From Gigantopelta aegis (Eukaryota; Mollusca; Gastropoda; Neomphalida; Peltospiridae), in assembly GCF_016097555.1 (NCBI RefSeq), contig NC_054706.1, positions 60,204,631 to 60,268,630 of the forward strand: a stretch of DNA of 64,000 nt, given 5' to 3'. The notes beneath the pieces were generated by a model, which was not told the origin of the DNA, made no database searches, and saw only the letters and a list, made by a program, of their open reading frames with translations. Positions 24,150 through 36,585 of this stretch are shown one piece after another (position 1 is the stretch's first letter; the number at the start of each line of letters is the position of its first letter). Made by a program: the position numbers and the translations under genes.

Positions 24150-25310
24150 TAATTACTGTCACCATAGTAGTTTCGACAATGACAACTTACAAACAAAGCT
24201 ATCGAAATAGTAAATCTGTTGAACTTTATTAAAAAACCTCACAATTCTCATGCATGCAAAACATCAACGTGAACATGCAGAAAAACATATATCCTTGAAT
24301 ACATAACGACTCCCCCCACCCCCTGCACACACACACACACACACACACTCGCGTTCTGAAATCCCACCCACTTTGCTTCTACTGTTCTAGATATCCAAGA
24401 CCTAGATAACTGTACTTCCCAAAAGTATTGATTTGTCGGTACTCACGTTTTATACAGATTTTTTTTTGCTCCCCCGATTTGAGAGAAAAGAATCTTGGCA
24501 ACAAAACAGCTTTGTGAACTTCTCTGTCTCACACAACAATGTTTGTCCGAGTCAAGAGCCGGTGTCCGGACCAGACATGATACGAACACGCCACAAGACG
24601 GTCGGTGGGGATTAGAGATATGAAACCTGTTGTCGTAGGCCAAGAGAGTCCGATTTATCGTGACTCTGCGTCGGTCGTATGTTTATATCCGGGTTTCGTT
24701 TGACTGTAAATGCATCAGATACCTGTTCTTAATAGCAGGACTAACTAATCAATATGAACAGCGTGATAAATATGCGTCGACTCGTCGTTAAAGACGCCAA
24801 GTAACAGGGCCGTAACTAGCGCGTGGGACGTGGTAGGGTTAGTAGGTGACGCAGCTACCAGACATCGCTGTTTAAGGGGAGGGGGCGCTATAACTCTGGC
24901 TTTTTATAACTCCCTTGATACTGCTTCAAGGAGCATAATGTTTTACCTCCCGATAGCATGTGAATTAAAAACAAAAACGTATTGTAAAAAGATTAAATAT
25001 CAATGCTTAGTATGTTAATATGTTAAATGGCTCTGGGAGAGAAATTAATAACTCCCCTCAAATCGTTTTTCACCCTTTGTTTTCCTCGAGAAGACCTTAT
25101 TTCTGAACTTTTTATTTATTTATTTTTTTAATTATTTTATTTTTATTTTATTGCCCCACTTATTTTAGGTTAGCCTATGAGTACGACCATGTACAAGGAC
25201 CATTCCGGAAATTATTATGTGTGGGAGGGATATTCGTCCTAATTTCATTTCTTTGAACAATAGGTCCAAGTGTAAAATGTTTTTTCGACTTTTGTAAACA
25301 TAGACAATCA
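24150..25310. other. No recognised gene; one MITE end
   Basis: This holds a short (CA)n at about 24328-24348 and AT-rich sequence. A CAGGGCCGTAACTAGC terminus at about 24806 recurs near 26254 and, reversed, at about 116-131, suggesting one dispersed inverted-repeat family. No exon was recognised. Confidence 0.5.
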
Positions 25311-25401
25311 ATTTAAGACTTTTATTTCACGGACAACTGGTGGATGGCTGGGGTGGGAATAAAATGACACCCTCTTGTATTTATAATTTCTAAAACAGCC
25401 T

Positions 25402-25403
<2 letters not shown>

Positions 25404-25444
<41 letters not shown>
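25404..25444. repeat. (TA)n microsatellite
   Basis: About 20 TA units occur inside copy 1 of the local duplication. They are absent at the equivalent place in copy 2. Confidence 0.95.
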
Positions 25445-25448
<4 letters not shown>

Positions 25449-25619
25449 AAAGTCTAAACAGTTTGTATTTTATTTACCGTACGCAACCCAAGGCTCTCAG
25501 TTCCCAAATCGTCAATTAAAGTACTATATATAATTTAACAATTTTATTTCATGGATAGCAGGTGGGTGGCTGGGGTGGGAATAAAATTGACGCCTTCTCT
25601 TTGTTACAATTTCTAAAAC

Positions 25620-25944
25620 GGGATGGGATTTAGCTCAGTCGATTGAGTGCTCGCTTGAGGTGCTTGTGTCGCAGGATCGAAACACTTCGGTGGATCCATT
25701 CAGCTGGGTTTTTCTCGTTCCAACCAGTGCATCACAACTGGACAAAGACCGTGGTATGTGTTTTCCTGTCTGTGGGAAAGTGCATATAGAAGATCCCTTG
25801 CTGCATTAAAATAAAATAAAAATGTAGCGGGTTTCCTCAGATGACTACGAGTCAGAATTACCAAATGTTTGACATCCAATAGCCAATGATTGATTGGTCA
25901 ATGTGCTCCAGTGGTGTCGTTAAACAAAACAAACAAGCAAGCAA
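25620..25944 (+). mobile_element. Full-length SINE, H3 head with T1 tail
   Basis: The 14-bp duplication ACAATTTCTAAAAC flanks it at 25606-25619 and 25945-25958. The head GGGATTTAGCTCAGTCGATT is tRNA-like and the B-box position reads GCAGGATCGAAAC. The centre and T1 tail (GTTAAACAAAACAAACAAGC) are complete. Confidence 0.92.
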
Positions 25945-26518
25945 ACAATTTCTAAAACAGCCTTAAACAAAGATTTAAAAAATTGCCTTTTACTTACAGT
26001 ACGCAACTTAAGACTCTCAGTCCCGAATAGTGAATTAGGCCGACTAGTGCTATATTTAGCCCAACTAGTAGGCTACTCTTCCCAGTCCCCACCACACTGA
26101 TACGCCGATAGGCTGACTGACAGCGCAGCACCCACGATCTATTGTAGGTTCTGCTTCGCCAAGTATAGCGACGGACAGAAAACAACAACTTTTATATTGA
26201 CGGATCATCCGATATGTCCTGACTTGCCATTCTTATTATATATTCTGGTTTTCAGGGTCGTAACTAGCGGCCCATTAAGGTGGGGTGCTGTCGTCCGAAC
26301 AATACGAAAAAGTGCTCATTTTTTATTCGATTTAATGGAGATCCTATATTTTTCTGTACCTAAAATATATTTGAGTGCTAGGTACTGTCCTGGTTTTATA
26401 TGACTGTAAAAGGAACAGTTTTACTATTTAGTGTTTAGTTTAAACAGGAGAACTGAATTCCATATTTCTAACAAGAAAAACAATAGTAAAACGACGTCAC
26501 CACACAATAAATGCACAA

Positions 26519-26630
26519 GATAAATAAATAAATAAATAAATAAGTTAATTAATTAATTAAATAAAAAATTAATTAAATAACTTAAATAAATAAAATAATG
26601 AATGAATGAATGAATGAATAAATAGTAACC
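26519..26630. repeat. (AAAT)n/(AATG)n simple repeat
   Basis: Runs of AATA, AATTA and AATG tetramers span about 110 bp. Confidence 0.9.
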
Positions 26631-26705
26631 TTTCTTAACGACAAATAGTAATATAATCATGTTAACAATTAAATGGTCAAACGACGAAGGGTCATTTCAG
26701 CAGAC

Positions 26706-26935
26706 ATAGGATATAGCTCAGTGATAGATCACTTGCTTGACGTGCTTTTGGTTGAAGGATCGATCGACCGTGAGGGGTCCATTGCGTTAATAACCATTAC
26801 AACAGGTGTTCCACAACGGGCACAACAAAGACAGTTGTTGGTTCTGTTGTCTGTTGGGGGAAATGAGTAACAATGTTCCTTTGTCGCAAATCAGGAGTTG
26901 AGTATGAAGGAGAAACGGGTTTCATCCATCCAGTC
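26706..26935 (+). mobile_element. Diverged tRNA-like SINE, H3-like head
   Basis: GGATATAGCTCAGTGATAGA and AGGATCGATCGACCG look like A and B boxes. GGAGAAACGGGTTTCATCC echoes the start of a SINE tail. The middle is unlike the other copies. Confidence 0.45.
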
Positions 26936-27020
26936 ATCCATCCATCCATCCATCCATAATTCATCCATTCATCCATCGATCAATACACCCACCCATGCAT
27001 ATAGACCGACCAATGCCACC

Positions 27021-27366
27021 ATAGGCGTACGGGCTCCCATTTTTTGTAAGGGGGGGGGGGGGGGGGGAGGCTGGCTTTTGCCCGAATTAAACGAAAATGC
27101 CCGAATCTAGATAACAACATTTATTCATATTAGCATAACTACCAAACAGCTATATAGGATTGCAAATGAATCACTACGCATTTTTACATGGATTACAACT
27201 AATTTTGAGGGTAGAATGATGGAAATACATGGTAAAAAGGTCTCAGGTTAGCACATTTTGACCGAATATCTCTATAATTTTCCCCCGAATTTGAGGTTTT
27301 GCTCCAACACTAGGGTGGAGGGATGCAGTTGGCCGTCCCCTGCCCCCTGTCTCGTATGCTTATGAA
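27021..27366. mobile_element. DNA element with CATAGGCGTACGGGCTCCC terminus
   Basis: The left end CATAGGCGTACGGGCTCCC is mirrored by CCTGTCTCGTATGCTTATG. The interior has a poly-G run and CCCGAATTAAACGAAAATGC. Other pieces are at 21452-21655 (reversed) and 28480-28515 (left end only). Confidence 0.65.
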
Positions 27367-27471
27367 TGCCACGCAAAGATATAAGCGAGACAAATAAGAC
27401 CCGATCGTGAAGTGAACGTGTTACACAAATCGTGTATTTTGTGTTGGTGTGGTAATCAAGTTATATAGATC

Positions 27472-28424
27472 AATAGACGTACATCGATCTCGTCACCAGG
27501 CTTCTGACCAGATCATAGTTTCCATTCAGTGGGATAACGCATTCTGTCTGTTTAAACTCATAGACGTCCAAAGATGCCAGTACCAGTCTGATCAGATCGT
27601 AGTTTCCAGTCATTGGATAACGCGTTCTGTCTGATACCTCATAGACGTCGGAAGATGCCAGTACCAGTCTGACCAGAACGTAGTTTCCAGTCATTGGGGT
27701 AACGCGTTCTGTCTGATACCTCATAGACGTCGGAAGATGCCAGTACCAGTCTGACCAGAACGTAGTTTCCAGTCATTGGGGTAACGCATTCTGTCTGTTA
27801 CCTCATAGACGTCGGAAGATGCCAGTACCAGTCTGACCAGAACGTAGTTTCCAGTCATTGGGGTAACGTATTCTGTCTGTTACCTCATAGACGTCGGAAG
27901 ATGCCAGTACCAGTCTGACCAGAACGTAGTTTCCAGTCATTGGATAACGCGTTCTGTCTGATACCTCATAGACGTCGGAAGATGCCAGTACCAGTCTGAT
28001 CAGATCGTAGTTTCCAGTCAGTGGGGTAACGCATTCTGTCTGTTACCTCATAGACGTCGGAAGATGCCAGTACCAGTCTGACAAGAACGTAGTTTCCAGT
28101 CAGTGGGGTAACGCGTTCTGTCTGTTATCGCATAGACGTCTGAAGATGTCAGTACCAGTCTGAAAAGGAACGTACATGTAGTTTCCAGTCAGTGGGGTGA
28201 CGCATTCTGTCTGTTACCTCATAGACGTCGGAAGATGTCACTACCAGTCTGACCAGATCATAGTTTCCAGTCAGTGGGGTAACGCATTTTATCTGTTACC
28301 TCATAGACGTCGGAAGATGTCACTACCTGTCTGACCAGATCGTAGTTTCCAGTCAGTGGGGTAACGCATTCTGTCTGTTACCTCATAGACGTCGGAAGAT
28401 GCCACTACCAGTCTCCTATGCTTC
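27472..28424. repeat. 82-bp minisatellite, about 11.5 units
   Basis: CATAGACGTCGGAAGATGCC starts units at 27640, 27722 and onward, a period of 82. Each unit also has CAGTACCAGTCTGACCAGA, GTAGTTTCCAGTCATTGG and AACGC(G/A)TTCTGTCTG. Edge units are more diverged than central ones. Confidence 0.95.
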
Positions 28425-28588
28425 AGACGCCTATATATATGCTCCATGAATGTGAGGGGCAGTCAAAAAGTTCGTAGGACTCATAGGCGTACGAGCTCCC
28501 ATTTTTGTAGGTTACATTTAAGCAATAACATTATGTAAATACACAAACGAGAAGTCACGTTATTTGTATCACAGTTGTATTAACGGCC

Positions 28589-28931
28589 AGGGCTTCTAGA
28601 TTATGGTAACCCTACTCCCATGGCTAGTAATATTCAGTGTTGGGCTAATAAATAATTACTATAACTAGCTCGACGGCTAGTAGAAAAAAAACCTTGTCAA
28701 ATGCAGCATTTACACATTTTGTAAATATGAATATCCTGCCCCCTCTTTCCAACCCAATCTAAGGATTTTTAAGCTCAATCTCCCTCTTTAGGTGACATAT
28801 CTGATTATTACTATTAGTAAAATTGTATTTATTTAAAGTAGGGCTAGTGAATATTTAATCATGGCTAATACATTTTTAAAATCATTGATTCCATGGCTAG
28901 TGGATTTTTATAAAATTCTAGAATCCCTGAA
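28589..28931. mobile_element. MITE with CAGGGCTTCTAGA termini
   Basis: CAGGGCTTCTAGATTATGG at the left is mirrored by ATTCTAGAATCCCTG at the right. The copy at 57528-57809 shares the interior (TTTGTAAATATGAATATCCT, CATGGCTAGTGGATTTT). Confidence 0.75.
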
Positions 28932-29311
28932 ATTTAACGGGGACATCGTGAGGTGCCATTAAGTCGGACAGACAAAGAAACGCACGCACACAACCACATA
29001 TAATACACAAAGACAGTGATTAAGTGTACGTTAAAACATTTGAAATAATTGGGTCAAACGGAATCGTGAGACACGATACTGTCAGACGGAAAACAAACGA
29101 AAACACTCAACAAATTATTATTGTTTGGCTGAAAATTCAAGTCAGGTCATGGTTAACACCCATAAAGGAGGGCCGCTTTTTAACCATTAGTGAAACAATG
29201 TATTATTAATTAATTCATTTATTTATACATATTTCCGTCTTATATCTAATTACGGTTCAAACACGCTGTCCTGGGTACACACACATCAGTAATCTGGACT
29301 AGATAGTGGCT

Positions 29312-29312
<1 letters not shown>

Positions 29313-29380
<68 letters not shown>
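29313..29380. repeat. (GA)n microsatellite
   Basis: About 33 GA units are uninterrupted. Confidence 0.95.
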
Positions 29381-29381
<1 letters not shown>

Positions 29382-29479
29382 GTCGGTATAATGGCCTTAC
29401 ACCTACCCACTGAGTCGTTAAAGTTGCTTTGGTTGGGAGCCGATACCAAGAGGCAAACCCAGTACCTACCAACCTTATG

Positions 29480-29766
29480 TCCGCGACGTAGCTCATTGGT
29501 AAAGTGCTCGCTTGATGCGCGGTCGGTTTGAGATCGATGCCCGTCGATGGGCCCATTGGGCTATTTCTCGACTGATATATCAAAGACCGTGGTATGTGCT
29601 ATCCTGTCTGTGGAATGGTGCATATAAAAGATCCCTTGCTGCTAATGAAACACTGTAGCGGGTTTCCTCAGAGACTATATGTCAAAATGACCATATGTTT
29701 GACACCCAACAGCCGATGATTAATAAATCAATGTGCTCTAGTGGTGTCGTTAAATAAAACAAACTT
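29480..29766 (+). mobile_element. SINE, H1 head with T1 tail, small internal deletion
   Basis: The head is CCGCGACGTAGCTCATTGG, with B box GAGATCGATGCCC. The usual GTTCCAGCCAGTGCACC segment between CTATTTCTCG and ACTGATATAT is missing. The tail ends GTTAAATAAAACAAAC, a T1/T2-like intermediate. Confidence 0.85.
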
Positions 29767-30063
29767 TTACTTTAACCGCGACACTACCGAGGCCGGAACA
29801 ACGTATTAAAGGTGAAACGAGATATGTTACATGTGCAGTTCTCTGATGTAATATCAATATCCGTTGATAGCCTATAAACTGAAGATGTAGTTATGTCGTA
29901 TCACTATTGGTACACGAAGTTACATGATGGTTAAGGGGTGGCGGAGGCGAGATTGTAGCTATAACATTTCATCGATATACACATATACAACTACAACATC
30001 AATAAACTCATTTTGTATGGGGAAACAAAATCAGCGCACATAGCGATTTCGCCGTAAGCGTCA

Positions 30064-30067
30064 CACA

Positions 30068-30104
<37 letters not shown>
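30064..30104. repeat. (CA)n microsatellite
   Basis: It is a near-pure CA dinucleotide run of about 20 units. Confidence 0.9.
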
Positions 30105-30106
<2 letters not shown>

Positions 30107-30285
30107 CCTCGAGTCTCGGGGAATTCTGTTATATTCAGATATAGGTCTGTGCTGGCGTGCCTCAGATGTTCTGCCATTAGAAGTCAGGGTCATTTGCATC
30201 TGATCTGTATGCAACAGATCACTAAATCTTGCAATTCGGTACTCACAATTGTTCTTTGTGGGGGTTTTCATCTTTGAAGGGTAGT

Positions 30286-30560
30286 GGGCGGAACGTAGCC
30301 CAGTGGTAAAACGTTCGCCAGATGCGTGTTCGGTCTGGGATCAATCCACATCGGTGGGTCCATTGGGATATTTCTTGTTCCAGCCAGTGCACCACGACTG
30401 GTATATCAAAGACCGTGGTATGTGTTATTCTTTCTGTCGGATGGTGCATATAAAAGATCCCTTGCTACTAATGGAAACATGCAGCGGGTTTCCTCTAAAA
30501 GCCTATGTCATAATTACGAAATGTTTGACATCCAATAGCCGATGATTAATAAATCAACGT
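30286..30560 (+). mobile_element. SINE, H1 head with T1 tail, 3' end cut
   Basis: The head GGGCGGAACGTAGCCCAGTG and the centre are complete. The tail stops after TTAATAAATCAACG, lacking the terminal GTTAAACAAAAC. Confidence 0.85.
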
Positions 30561-30811
30561 ATGACTGAGAATCTGAGGATGTAAACCTGGCATTTTTAAA
30601 TATTCAAGATGGCGTCCAATATGGCCGCCAAACTATAGAACTTACAATATTTTGAATACTCTATCACCTAGGACAGTGCACTTGAAGTCTATGGCTTGGT
30701 CTTAGGAGTCAAACAATTCATTTTGAACTACCCTTGTAAAACAAGGCAATGTTTCATCTTTTAAACCAAAGATGGCTTCTAATATGGCGGAAGAATGGTA
30801 CAAATCATGAT

Positions 30812-30886
30812 TGAAAGAAATGTTTTATTTAACAACGCACTCAACGTACATTATTATTATTTTAATTTACGGTTATATGTCGTCAA
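30812..30886 (-). mobile_element. SINE T2 tail fragment with (ATT)n insertion
   Basis: The reversed T2 end (GAAATGTTTTATTTAACAAC ... TTTACGGTTATATG) has a short ATT expansion inside it. Confidence 0.65.
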
Positions 30887-31165
30887 GAAATCAAGATTAA
30901 ATTATTTATTCTGTATGTTTCAAGATTAAAATGTTGCCGGCAAAAAGAAAAAAGGCAACAAGCGCATATATGTGATAGCTTTCGAAGGGCAAGGTCGACA
31001 GTATAATAAACTGGAGTAGGCCACGAAAGGTCAGCTCGGTGTGTAAAAAGTACTTTCTTTGTCACGTTCATCTATCGCGCCATCTTTGTGCTGTGCTGTC
31101 TTTCTATTGTACTTAACAACTGATAAACATTTTTATTTCAGTGTAATGGTTAACGAATTCGGATC

Positions 31166-31377
31166 TATAGTCCATCCCACAAGGAACGCTTTTTTCACAC
31201 TATGAAATTTGCAACAAGTTATTCATTTCTGAGCCGATTGTTTTCTAAATGGCACACACAATTAGTATATTTTTGTTATTTCCAAAACATTTTTACTTTT
31301 CTTCTTACGTCAAACCAAACTGAAATTATTTACAAAAAACTTTTTTGTGTGTGTGTGGGATGATGGGACGGACTATA
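31166..31377 (-). mobile_element. MITE with TATAGTCCGTCCCA termini, copy 1
   Basis: TATAGTCCATCCCAC at the left and GGGACGGACTATA at the right are inverted. The reverse-oriented copy at 58484-58687 shares TTTCTTCTTACGTCAAACCA and AAATTTGCAACAAGTTATTC-like phrases. TA at both edges suggests, but does not prove, a Tc1/mariner-type element. Confidence 0.7.
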
Positions 31378-31580
31378 GGTGTTAAAAGATAATGTCTCAA
31401 CATGTCCATCTATATCTGCAATAAAGTACAAGGCCATATTGGTGGTGGTTCGGAGGGGACGTTTGAGTGGGTGTTAAAACACTCGCGTTATTTTATTGCG
31501 ACGAATGAAATGTTTACTTTACATTTCAAGTAATGCTTAATTTGTTGATTTTATTGATAACCGTGGCGTGGTTAGAACAT

Positions 31581-31708
31581 ACAAGCAACAAAAGGAAACA
31601 ACAACAAACCCAGAAGAATCCGCCATTAATGTTTTCTTATTTCTTAAATTATATTTTGTCTAACGGCGGATTCTTCTGGGTTTGTTGTTGTTTCCTTATC
31701 TTGCTTGT
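31581..31708. repeat. 44-bp inverted repeat with 40-bp loop
   Basis: ACAACAAACCCAGAAGAATC (31601-31620) pairs with GATTCTTCTGGGTTTGTTGT downstream. Arms are 31581-31624 and 31665-31708, with the inner 32 bp perfect. A 61-codon frame spanning it is a by-product. It may be a fold-back element or a very short MITE. Confidence 0.85.
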
Positions 31709-32088
31709 TATGGGTTAATTGCATCCTACTATATTATAGTTAAATTTAAATTCCCGTTGCGTACAAGGTAGAAATAATAATAACGCGGAACGACTTCCGG
31801 TTACCTAAGATTTTAAAATTTGTTCACTGGAATATATAAAATAATAACATATAAAAGAGTACACGCAAACCAGATCGTCGTCCAAGAGCACTGATTTAAC
31901 TGATAAGGATAGTAGGATGGAGTTCACGGAGGGTGGCTTTCAAAATGTCGACAAGTGTGTTTGTATATACAGTGATAAACTTAAAAGGACAAGGTCGATT
32001 ATGTAATAAATTAAGATAAACCATACAGGTCAACTGGGTATATTGTGTGTGAACTAGATAATCTATGCCACGTTCGTCTCTTTTTATC

Positions 32089-32206
32089 GGGGGTGGGATG
32101 TATCTCAGTGGTAGAGTGATTATCTCAGGTGTAACCCGTCGCACCAAAGGCCGTCGTATGTACGGTCCTATCTATGTGAAAGTGCATATATAAATCCTTT
32201 GCTGGT
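32089..32206 (+). mobile_element. SINE fragment, H3 head, large internal deletion
   Basis: GGTGGGATGTATCTCAGTGG is followed by GGCCGTCGTATGTACGGTCC and AAAGTGCATATATAAATCCT, but the B-box and tail regions are mostly missing. Confidence 0.55.
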
Positions 32207-32243
32207 TATGCTGCTGTCGCCCCCCCCCCCCCCACAACACACA

Positions 32244-32792
<549 letters not shown>

Positions 32793-33476
32793 TATGCCAA
32801 AGTTCTTCTATTTACTTGATAAATTTTTATTTTAATAAATGTAAAGGTTTGCTAGAGATTTGGTCATTATGCATACATTGATAATAATTTGATGAATGAG
32901 CCTAAATGTCAAGTAGGATAGCACGTGGTGATTGGATCAATGCTACATATATGCAGAAATCAGGATACACATCCCACCCCTCTAAAGTATCATCCCACAT
33001 CAGCTAAGGTTGGAATGTTCTGCATATACAGATTGTTACGACAACCGTTTAGCGCCCATTAAGCACGTGCGTAATGCAAAAAAAAAAAAAAAAGGCTGTC
33101 TGTAATTTTCTATAACATATCCTCTTCCCTTTTTCAGTAATTAAGTTTCCCCAGCGGCGTGCGTAATGCTAAAATGTTTCTGGCTAACCCCCTGGTTTTA
33201 TCACTAGGCTCAACAGTATTGGAACCGACCCTAGGACACAGGGTTTATACAATGGCATAAAGGCACCATTAGCAAAATATGGCTTGTATACAAGGGATAT
33301 AATAACAGGTGTATTTACACAAAGTCTGTTGTAAAAACGTCAAAACCTGCACAGTTCTCCACTGAATGTGTGTACACGGAACTCGATTCACCGTGAAACT
33401 TGAAGTATATTGATCAAACTGATAAGGGTAGAGATTTAAAGTGTACTTCAACATAAACACTGTTTGCGCGTGTGTA

Positions 33477-33572
<96 letters not shown>

Positions 33573-33582
33573 ATACAATAGT

Positions 33583-33665
<83 letters not shown>
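33477..33665. repeat. (GT)n-(GA)n microsatellite
   Basis: (GT)n at about 33477-33499 runs directly into two (GA)n blocks (33500-33568 and 33585-33664) separated by AAGGATACAATAGTTAG. Confidence 0.95.
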
Positions 33666-33668
<3 letters not shown>

Positions 33669-34386
33669 GCTACAATAGAGTTAGAGAGAGAAGGGCGAAT
33701 AAATATAGGATTAGAGAAACATAGTAGACAGACAGACGGACAGACATAAAACGACGGACAAGTCAAATACATACACAGGTGGCGAACTGCAGTTGAAGTG
33801 AGAGGAAGAGAAAGAGGACGTGTGTGTGTGTGTGTGTGGTGTGTGCGCGCGTCTACCATTACTTCTGCTATTACTATCATGACGATTACCACAAACATAT
33901 GAGAAAAAAAACACTTTTAGTTTGTGTCCCTTTTCTTTTCTTTTTCATCTAGCCAGTGAAGACTCTATATGGCTATGCACCGATTGATTTCCCTGCACCC
34001 CTAGTCATTGTACACCAAGCTTTTAATGCCATCCGTAATTCCTATGATTTGGCATTTGCCTACTGCCCTAGAACATAGCAGACGACACAGATAAACAACA
34101 CCTTGGACTGCATCCGAGTTATGAATTAAGACATATTGAATTAAGCTAGTATCGGTTCTTCGTGATTAAATGACGGCGTTATTAAATGAAGAACATATAA
34201 CTGAATCCGCTTCAATGTCTGATGCAGCACAGATTAATAGCACGAAGCTGCAATCGTGCACAAGAATTCAGAGAGCTGTCTTTTGAATACAGAACCCAGA
34301 AACTGAGTTCTAGCCTGACCCCTCTTAATGAGAACAGTAGTAGGCCTACTTTAGAAAATGTGATGTAGCGTTTAAAATAATTGGCC

Positions 34387-34888
34387 TTAAAGGTCCTATG
34401 TCAAAGTTAAAACTACAATATTTCACTATATGTTCACATTTATTTGTAATAAATAACTACAAATTAATCGATTCCACGAATAATCCATGTCATAATTAAA
34501 TTCTAGAACAACAATTTTAAAAAGTCTTGTACTGGACGAGACAAGAGGGGTTTTCTGAATCATTTATGACTAAATATAGCATGGTTACGGTCTTCGTTTC
34601 TTTGTTAGCTATCCGCAAATAATATATGAGTGAACTTAGTGTGTTGAATATATACGCATAATATAGTGATGTCACTAGTTAATGCGTATGACAGACTCTC
34701 AAGATCTCCCCCCAACCCCCCCCCAAAAAAAAACCCCACAAAAAAACCCAAACATTTCTACTAGTAAACTGAAATTATTTGGAAGTAATCTTTTTATAGG
34801 CATATAGCCGAAGATATAAACATTATGTTTAAAAGCTAAATTTTAAAATATAAAAGCCATTATTGCAAATTTCACATAGCACCTTTAA
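34387..34888. mobile_element. TTAA-flanked MITE family 1, copy 2
   Basis: TTAA then AGGTCCTATGTCAAAG at the left is mirrored by CACATAGCACCT then TTAA at the right. It is non-coding. The TTAA target is typical of piggyBac-type elements, which is inference. A sister copy is at 50054-50479. Confidence 0.75.
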
Positions 34889-34919
34889 GAGTGGTACGTA
34901 TTGGATTCATCCCCTCAGT

Positions 34920-35890
34920 ACCAACTTCCACCTAGAATAAGTTTTAACGGCTAAAATTGAATGGACTGATATAACAACTCAATAAGGCTTCTCTCCCATT
35001 AACAGCTTACGTTAAACCTTTGTGCTACGCAGACAGCCAAGAGAGCTAAGCCGATCTGAACGACACCATTAGAATTATCAAAATCTTATCTTTGTACAAG
35101 GCAGAGTCTAAAGGACGTCTAACACTATCATATCTGTTCCCGTGAATCAGTGTCAGTGTGTTTAGCCATTAGGGAGACTGTTACTTCTCAGGCCATAATA
35201 TCCTTCATCTACCTTACCTATAGGACTGCCACTTCCAAAGGCTAGTTAAACAAAAGCTGAAACAATATGACTACTTCCACAGTTATTGAGAGAGGAAACT
35301 CGCTGTCGCCACTTCATGGGCTACTCTTTTCGATTAGCAGCAAGGGGTATGTTATATGCACCGTCCCACAGACAAGACAGAAAATACCACGGCCTTTGAT
35401 ATACCAGTCGTGGTGCACTGGCTAGAACGAGAAATAAATTCTGAACAATGACTACTTCCATGAACCAGTGTTAGCGTTTAGCCATTAGAAAGACCGACAC
35501 TTCCCAGGACAATACATCACTCATCTACTTCGTCTGAAGGACTGCCACTCCCAAGGCTAGTTGAGACAAAATCTGAACAATCTGATTACTTTCATGAGTT
35601 TTAACGGCTAAAAGACAAATGGCTGGTAGATGTAATAACCTAAACAGGCTTTTCTCCAATTACCAACAAACCCTAAACCTCTCTATAGCTAAGGTGGTCT
35701 AAACGACAACACCAGCAGTATTTTCAAAATCACATCTCTACACAAGACAGTCAAAGGGAGGTTTTGACTATTCCCATTTTTACCCATTTGGGAAAATGGA
35801 CACTTCCGAAGATTCATGTGTACTTCGTCTGTCGGAGGACTGTCACTCCCACGGCTAGTTAAAAACAAAGCAGAAACTGCATAAAACAAA
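34920..35890. repeat. Degenerate long tandem repeat, about three units
   Basis: GTTTTAACGGCTAAAA occurs near 34940 and 35600. GACTGCCACTTCCAAAGGCT-like text occurs near 35226, 35532 and 35840. CAAAATC(T/A)(T/C)ATCT occurs near 35080 and 35725. Units are 300 bp or more and strongly diverged; a SINE fragment interrupts at 35282-35434. Confidence 0.65.
35282..35434 (-). mobile_element. SINE fragment, T2-type centre only
   Basis: TATTGAGAGAGGAAACTCGC through GGCTAGAACGAGAAATAAAT is present, but neither the T2 terminus nor the tRNA-like head. Confidence 0.75.
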
Positions 35891-36121
35891 CAAAAGCTCA
35901 CTGAAAATTAATTTCACTAATGGTGTTGACATGCACTCGTGTATAACTGTCCAAATTGATGATAGCCAGTGTTCTCGAAAAGTTGTGCATACTCTGCCCC
36001 ATCAGTGGCACCCGCGAAGAATACTGCCAATATAATGTTTATTAATTAATTAATTACAAGTAGATGTGTATTTATATGTATGCATTGTAATGTGTTTGTG
36101 TGTGAAACACGCTGTGGGCGA

Positions 36122-36205
36122 AACGAATGAATTAATGAATGAATGTTTAACGACACTCCAGCACGAAAAATACGTCGGATATTGGGTGTCGAACTATGGT
36201 AAATT
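36122..36205 (-). mobile_element. SINE T3 tail fragment
   Basis: GAATGAATGTTTAACGACAC, TCCAGCACGAAAAATACGTC and GGGTGTCGAACTATGGTAAA give the reversed T3 end. Confidence 0.65.
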
Positions 36206-36247
36206 CTTGCGGACGAAACGGCAATCCAAATAAACGCATTCGTCAAA

Positions 36248-36249
<2 letters not shown>

Positions 36250-36293
<44 letters not shown>

Positions 36294-36304
36294 TGTGTGT
36301 GTGT
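36250..36304. repeat. (GT)n microsatellite
   Basis: About 27 GT units with one AT interruption. Confidence 0.95.
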
Positions 36305-36585
36305 ATAAAAATGTATTTTTCTCTTTTACATATTTGTGACATAATTCTGTTAGAAAAGAGGGCGTCCTTTAGGCCCGACCACGATCGGTTATTAAACGAC
36401 TATATTATCATAACCAGAACAAAACAGGGTCACAGTATGGTTTTAATATTTGCTGTATAAGAAAGAAATCTTCACCTTCAATAATTCAGACATTAACAAA
36501 TCATTTACAAAATGGAAAGCACCGTGCAATATGTGCTCATATAAACATAGTGAGGCAATAGAAGGAATAGATTATACATAGGTGA

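Larger units (their letters stand above)
25318..26056. repeat. Tandem duplication of about 220 bp, each copy altered differently
   Basis: GGCTGGGGTGGGAATAAAAT, TTTCTAAAACAGCCTTAAA and the CTTACAGTACGCAAC/TTTACCGTACGCAAC phrase occur in both copies, in the same order. Copy 1 (about 25318-25537) gained a (TA)n tract at 25404-25444. Copy 2 (about 25538-26056) is split by the SINE at 25620. Confidence 0.8.
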
